The position numbers were made by a program, and so were the translations under genes. The notes under the pieces were generated by a model. It saw only the letters and a program-made list of their open reading frames with translations. It ran no database searches and was not told the origin of the DNA. DNA of 64,000 bases, from the NCBI RefSeq assembly GCF_036700095.1, contig NZ_CP144918.1, positions 1 to 64,000 of the forward strand. Reading direction: 5' to 3'. Positions 60,726-64,000 of this stretch are shown here, one piece after another; position 1 is the first letter of the stretch, and every line of letters starts with the position of its first letter. Origin of the DNA: Pelagerythrobacter marensis (GTDB lineage: Bacteria; Pseudomonadota; Alphaproteobacteria; Sphingomonadales; Sphingomonadaceae).

Positions 60726-61582
60726 GCCGCGCGGGCCATCAGCCGGTCGATTGCCGCCAGCGCCTCGGGTTCGTCGAGCAGGGGCGCATGGCCGACATCG
60801 GGGACGGTGACCAGTTCGGCATCGCCGTGCCGCGCGACCATCGCCTGCGCGGTCGCAGCGGAAAACAGGTCCGACAGCGCGCCGCGCACGATCAGCAGCG
60901 GCGCGGACCCCAGCGCCTCGAACGCCGGCCACAAGTCGGGCGGCGCCGCGCCCTCGCCGGCCTGGAACGGTTCCGCGATGTTCATGTCGTAATCGAACGC
61001 GATCCGCCCGTTGGGCTGCACCGCCATGCCCCGCTTGGCCATCGCGATCCAGTCTTCGGTGCCGAAGCCGGGATGGGCCGCAGCGTGGACTTCCTCCAGC
61101 GCGCGGGCGGCGTGCATCCAGGTGGGGAAATTGCGCCCCTGGCCCACGTATTCGCCGATCCGGGCAAGTCCGCCGGTTTCCACTTCCGGCCCGATGTCGT
61201 TGAGCACCGCGCCCGCGATCCGCCCCGGGTCGGCGGCAGCCAGCAGCATCGTCATCAACCCGCCCAGCGAGGTGCCGACGGCGACGAAGCGCTCTATCCC
61301 CTCTTGCGCCAGCAGCGCTTCGACATCGGCGACATAAGTCGCGGGGGTATAGCTGGACGCATCGCGCGCATATTCGCTTTCGCCCCGCCCGCGCATTTCC
61401 GGCACGATCACGCGCCGCCCTCCCGCCAGACGTTCGGCCAGCATGGCGAAATCGCGCGCGTTGCGGGTCAGCCCGTGCAGGCAGAACACCGGCGCGCGAT
61501 CGGCCCGCCCGGCATAGTCGCGGTAATGCAGCTTCAGGCCGTCCGGGCTGTCCCAGAAGCGGTCGGTAAATCCAGTGCCCAT
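60722..61582 (-). CDS. Alpha/beta-hydrolase
   Basis: 286 residues. Oxyanion motif LHGLTRNARDF, nucleophile elbow GTSLGGLM (Ser near 105), acid around DLFS and catalytic His in DVGHAPLLDEP. No signal peptide, so cytosolic. The pattern fits esterase/haloperoxidase-type hydrolases without a definable substrate. It overlaps the glycosyltransferase gene by four bases and is divergent from selO (87 bp). Confidence 0.9.
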   Translation of the reverse strand: MGTGFTDRFWDSPDGLKLHYRDYAGRADRAPVFCLHGLTRNARDFAMLAERLAGGRRVIVPEMRGRGESEYARDASSYTPATYVADVEALLAQEGIERFVAVGTSLGGLMTMLLAAADPGRIAGAVLNDIGPEVETGGLARIGEYVGQGRNFPTWMHAARALEEVHAAAHPGFGTEDWIAMAKRGMAVQPNGRIAFDYDMNIAEPFQAGEGAAPPDLWPAFEALGSAPLLIVRGALSDLFSAATAQAMVARHGDAELVTVPDVGHAPLLDEPEALAAIDRLMARAA

Positions 61583-61669
61583 CGGTTTTCGGGAGTTTCC
61601 TGTGTCCAAATCCTCGCATCGCGGGGCAGCCGCATTGCCAGCCCTGCCCGCACGCCCCACTATCGCCGT

Positions 61670-63064
61670 ATGAGCCAGGAACCGCAAGCGTCGCCCTATC
61701 GCCCCGATCCGGCCATCGCCCCGCTCGCCGGATGGATCGCGGACGCGGTCGAGCCGGCGCGGTTCCCGCAGGCCGCGATCCGCTTCCGCAACCGCCGCTG
61801 GGATCGGGCGATCGGCCTGGACGATCGGGACGACGATCGCTGGGCCGCCCATTTCGCGCGGTTCGATCCGCTGCCCGGAAACCTGCCGCAGCCGCTCGCC
61901 CTGCGCTATCACGGGCACCAGTTCCGGGTCTACAATCCCGAGATCGGCGACGGGCGCGGGTTCCTCTTCGCCCAGCTGCGCGACGGGGCGGATCGCCTGC
62001 TCGATCTCGGCACCAAGGGTTCGGGGCAGACGCCCTACAGCCGCATGGGCGACGGGCGGCTGACGCTGAAGGGCGCGGTGCGCGAGATCATGGCGACCGA
62101 AATGCTGGAGGCGCTGGGCGTCTACACCTCCAAGACGCTCTCCGTGATCGAGACCGGGGAGGAGCTGGTGCGCAGCGACGAGCCTTCGCCCACCCGCTCC
62201 GCCGTGATGGTCCGCCTCAGCCATGGCCATATCCGCATCGGCACCTTCCAGCGGCTGCTCGCGCTGGAAGAGGGGGAGCACATGGCGCAACTGGTCGACT
62301 ATTGCCTCGCGCAGTTTCCCGGCTCGCCGCCGCCGGACGATGCGCCGGGCCGCGACGAGCCGGCCGTGATCCTGATGCATCAGGCGGTGGAGCGCATGGC
62401 CGATCTTGCCGCGGCATGGATGGTCGCGGGGTTCGTCCACGGCGTGCTCAACACCGACAACATGAACATCACCGGCGAAAGCTTCGACTACGGCCCCTGG
62501 CGCTGGCTGCCCGCCTGGGACCCGGGCTTTACTGCCGCCTATTTCGACCATGGCGGGCTCTATGCCTTCGGCCGGCAGCCCGAAGCGGTGCACTGGAACC
62601 TGGGGCAGCTCGCGGTCGCGCTGCGCCTGCTGGCCGATGCGCCGCCGCTGATCGCCGCGCTCGAGCGGTTCGGGCCGCTCTACATGGCGGCGGTGGCGCG
62701 GCGCTGGTGCTGGCGGCTGGGGGTCGAGCCGATGGGCGAGGAGCGTGACGGGAACCTGGTCGCCGCCTGCGAACGGGCGATGCGCGAAAGCGGCGAGCAG
62801 CCGGACCGCTTCTTCCACCGCCACCGTGGCGGGCGAGCGGCCGAAGGCGATCTCGCCGCCGCGCTGGAAGGTTACCGCCCCGTGCCGGGCAGCCACCCCT
62901 ATTGGGACGAAGACGCGCCCCAGACGATGCTGATCGAGGAAGTCGAGGCGATCTGGTCGGCGATCGACCGGAGCGACGACTGGCAGCCGCTCGATGCCAA
63001 GATCGCGGCGGTCCGCCGTATGGGGGAGGCGCACGGCGCCCCGCCCCCGCCGGCGGGGCACTGA
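61670..63064 (+). CDS. selO: Protein adenylyltransferase SelO (YdiU)
   Basis: 464 residues. Pseudokinase-fold enzyme that transfers AMP from ATP to Ser/Thr/Tyr of target proteins, linked to redox stress. Motifs: RYHGHQFRVYNPEIGDGRGFLF-like region (broken), LDLGTKGSGQTPYSRMGDGR, LKGAVREIMATEML and the metal-binding GVLNTDNMNITGES with FDYGPW. It is slightly shorter than the E. coli protein and lacks a C-terminal selenocysteine/cysteine extension, ending in a proline-rich tail. Confidence 0.94.
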   Translation: MSQEPQASPYRPDPAIAPLAGWIADAVEPARFPQAAIRFRNRRWDRAIGLDDRDDDRWAAHFARFDPLPGNLPQPLALRYHGHQFRVYNPEIGDGRGFLFAQLRDGADRLLDLGTKGSGQTPYSRMGDGRLTLKGAVREIMATEMLEALGVYTSKTLSVIETGEELVRSDEPSPTRSAVMVRLSHGHIRIGTFQRLLALEEGEHMAQLVDYCLAQFPGSPPPDDAPGRDEPAVILMHQAVERMADLAAAWMVAGFVHGVLNTDNMNITGESFDYGPWRWLPAWDPGFTAAYFDHGGLYAFGRQPEAVHWNLGQLAVALRLLADAPPLIAALERFGPLYMAAVARRWCWRLGVEPMGEERDGNLVAACERAMRESGEQPDRFFHRHRGGRAAEGDLAAALEGYRPVPGSHPYWDEDAPQTMLIEEVEAIWSAIDRSDDWQPLDAKIAAVRRMGEAHGAPPPPAGH

Positions 63065-63168
63065 CGAGCCGGCCGGCGGGACAATCGGGCTGGCGGACTG
63101 TCGGTTTGTGACTACATGGCGCTTGTGGCATTGGCCGGCTGGCCGAAATTTCAGGGAATTAAGCTCTG

Positions 63169-64000
63169 GTGAGCAGTGACATCGTTTCGTTCGAGCCCGC
63201 GACGGGCGGGGAATTGTGGCGCAGCCCCGCAGGCGACGTCGACGCCGCGGTCGAGCGCGCCCGCCGCGCCTGGCCGGAATGGGCGGCGCAACCGCTTGCG
63301 ACCCGGATCGAGCTGTGCCGGCGCTTCGCCAACGAAGTGCGCAAGCAGGCGGACGCTTTCGCCGAACTGATCGCGCGCGAAACCGGCAAGCCGCTGTGGG
63401 AAGCCCACACCGAAGTCGAAACGGTCATCAAGAAAGTGGACATCTCGGTCACCGCCTATGCGGAGCGGACCGGGCAGAAGAAGCTCGACAGCGCCTTGCA
63501 GGGCACGGCCGCCGTCCGGCACAAGCCGCACGGGGTCATGGCCGTGCTCGGCCCCTACAACTTCCCCGCGCACCTGCCCAACGGTCACATCGTTCCGGCG
63601 CTGATCGCGGGCAACGTGGTGGTCTTCAAGCCGAGCGAGAAGACGCCCGCCGTGGGCGAGTTTCTGGTCGAATGTTTCCACCGCGCCGGGATTACCGACG
63701 CTGTCGTGCAATTGCTGGTCGGCGGGCCGGACGAAGGCAAGGCGCTGGTCGCCCACCGCGGGGTCGACGGGGTGCTGTTCACCGGATCGGCCCAGGCCGG
63801 CATCGCGATCAACCGCAAGCTGGCGACCAGCCCGGGCAAGATCGTGGCGCTGGAAATGGGCGGCAACAACCCGATCGTGGCGATGGATACGCCGAAAGTG
63901 TCCGACGCGGCCACGCTGGTGATCCAGTCGGCCTTCACCTCCGCCGGACAGCGCTGCACCGCGGCGCGGCGGCTGATCGTGAAGGACAGCATGTACGATG
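63169..64000 (+). CDS. astD: Succinylglutamate-semialdehyde dehydrogenase, 5' part (runs off the window)
   Basis: At least 277 residues are visible from the GTG at 63169. The NAD-dependent aldehyde dehydrogenase shows GPYNFPAHLPNGHIVPAL (co-substrate site), VVFKPSEKTP, LFTGSAQAG, LEMGGNNP with catalytic Glu, and the nucleophile Cys in AGQRCTAARR. These match AstD, which oxidises N-succinylglutamate semialdehyde in the arginine succinyltransferase pathway; a related aldehyde dehydrogenase is possible. The remaining C-terminal third lies outside. Other ast genes may follow. Confidence 0.88.
   Translation, partial: MSSDIVSFEPATGGELWRSPAGDVDAAVERARRAWPEWAAQPLATRIELCRRFANEVRKQADAFAELIARETGKPLWEAHTEVETVIKKVDISVTAYAERTGQKKLDSALQGTAAVRHKPHGVMAVLGPYNFPAHLPNGHIVPALIAGNVVVFKPSEKTPAVGEFLVECFHRAGITDAVVQLLVGGPDEGKALVAHRGVDGVLFTGSAQAGIAINRKLATSPGKIVALEMGGNNPIVAMDTPKVSDAATLVIQSAFTSAGQRCTAARRLIVKDSMYD

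Overview
The window looks like chromosomal DNA of a GC-rich alphaproteobacterium of the order Sphingomonadales, most likely near Erythrobacteraceae/Sphingomonadaceae. The reasons are uniformly high GC with strong third-position bias, tightly packed ATGA-overlapping operons, an SspB-type adaptor of the alphaproteobacterial kind, TonB-dependent receptors serving sugar uptake, a PEP-CTERM peptide, and sphingomonad-style dispersed palindromes at gene ends. I saw no rRNA, tRNA, CRISPR array, insertion sequence or intact prophage. The organism assignment is an inference from gene content only.

Layout. 1-18.9 kb is mostly housekeeping and transport: glpK, an MBL hydrolase with a DUF4230 protein, an old-yellow-enzyme reductase, EamA and DUF2254 membrane proteins, nadA, a BCCT transporter, lipB with a coupled acidic lipoprotein, a methyltransferase, an MFS exporter, arsC, a siderophore-type TonB receptor, an orphan [2Fe-2S] subunit and a MATE pump. 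18.9-27.0 kb is a complete chemosensory operon, cheA-cheW-cheY-cheB-cheR, followed by a GGDEF-EAL protein and a chemoreceptor that lacks a periplasmic sensor domain. 27.1-48.7 kb is a carbohydrate-utilisation locus: a maltose-type ABC importer with its own LacI regulator, a lipoprotein esterase, GH1, an EEP-family lipoprotein, a GH144-like glucanase, an Oar-type TonB receptor, GH3, a sulfatase, GH97, a glucose/galactose-type MFS permease and a Crp/Fnr regulator. Three near-identical 14-bp palindromes (TGNAACCGGTTNCA-like) lie in front of lacI, between the TonB receptor and GH3, and between GH97 and the MFS permease. They tie the locus into one putative LacI regulon.

48.8-50.4 kb carries an overlapping pair, a DUF1989 protein with a YqcI/YcgG (GntA/DcsA-like heme N-hydroxylase) protein, plus a 55-residue PEP-CTERM peptide. 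50.4-53.1 kb is hisB-hisH-hisA-hisF. 53.2-54.8 kb holds sspB, a conserved small protein and gmk. 54.85-55.74 kb has no convincing gene, but contains several palindromes, a strong sigma70-type promoter with an embedded operator-like palindrome, and a possible small RNA. 55.7-64 kb has an ICMT-like methyltransferase, bamB and a YfgM-like gene, a GT4 glycosyltransferase with an alpha/beta hydrolase, selO, and the 5' part of astD running off the end.

How the genes work together. In the sugar locus, secreted or lipid-anchored hydrolases (GH144-like, GH3, GH97, sulfatase, EEP, esterase) would process an external or periplasmic glucan. The TonB receptor would bring fragments across the outer membrane, the ABC and MFS systems would bring products into the cytosol, and GH1 would finish hydrolysis there. 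The LacI protein would sense a product. The chemosensory operon ends in c-di-GMP enzymes translationally coupled to the receptor, which suggests control of surface behaviour as well as, or instead of, swimming. No flagellar genes are present here.
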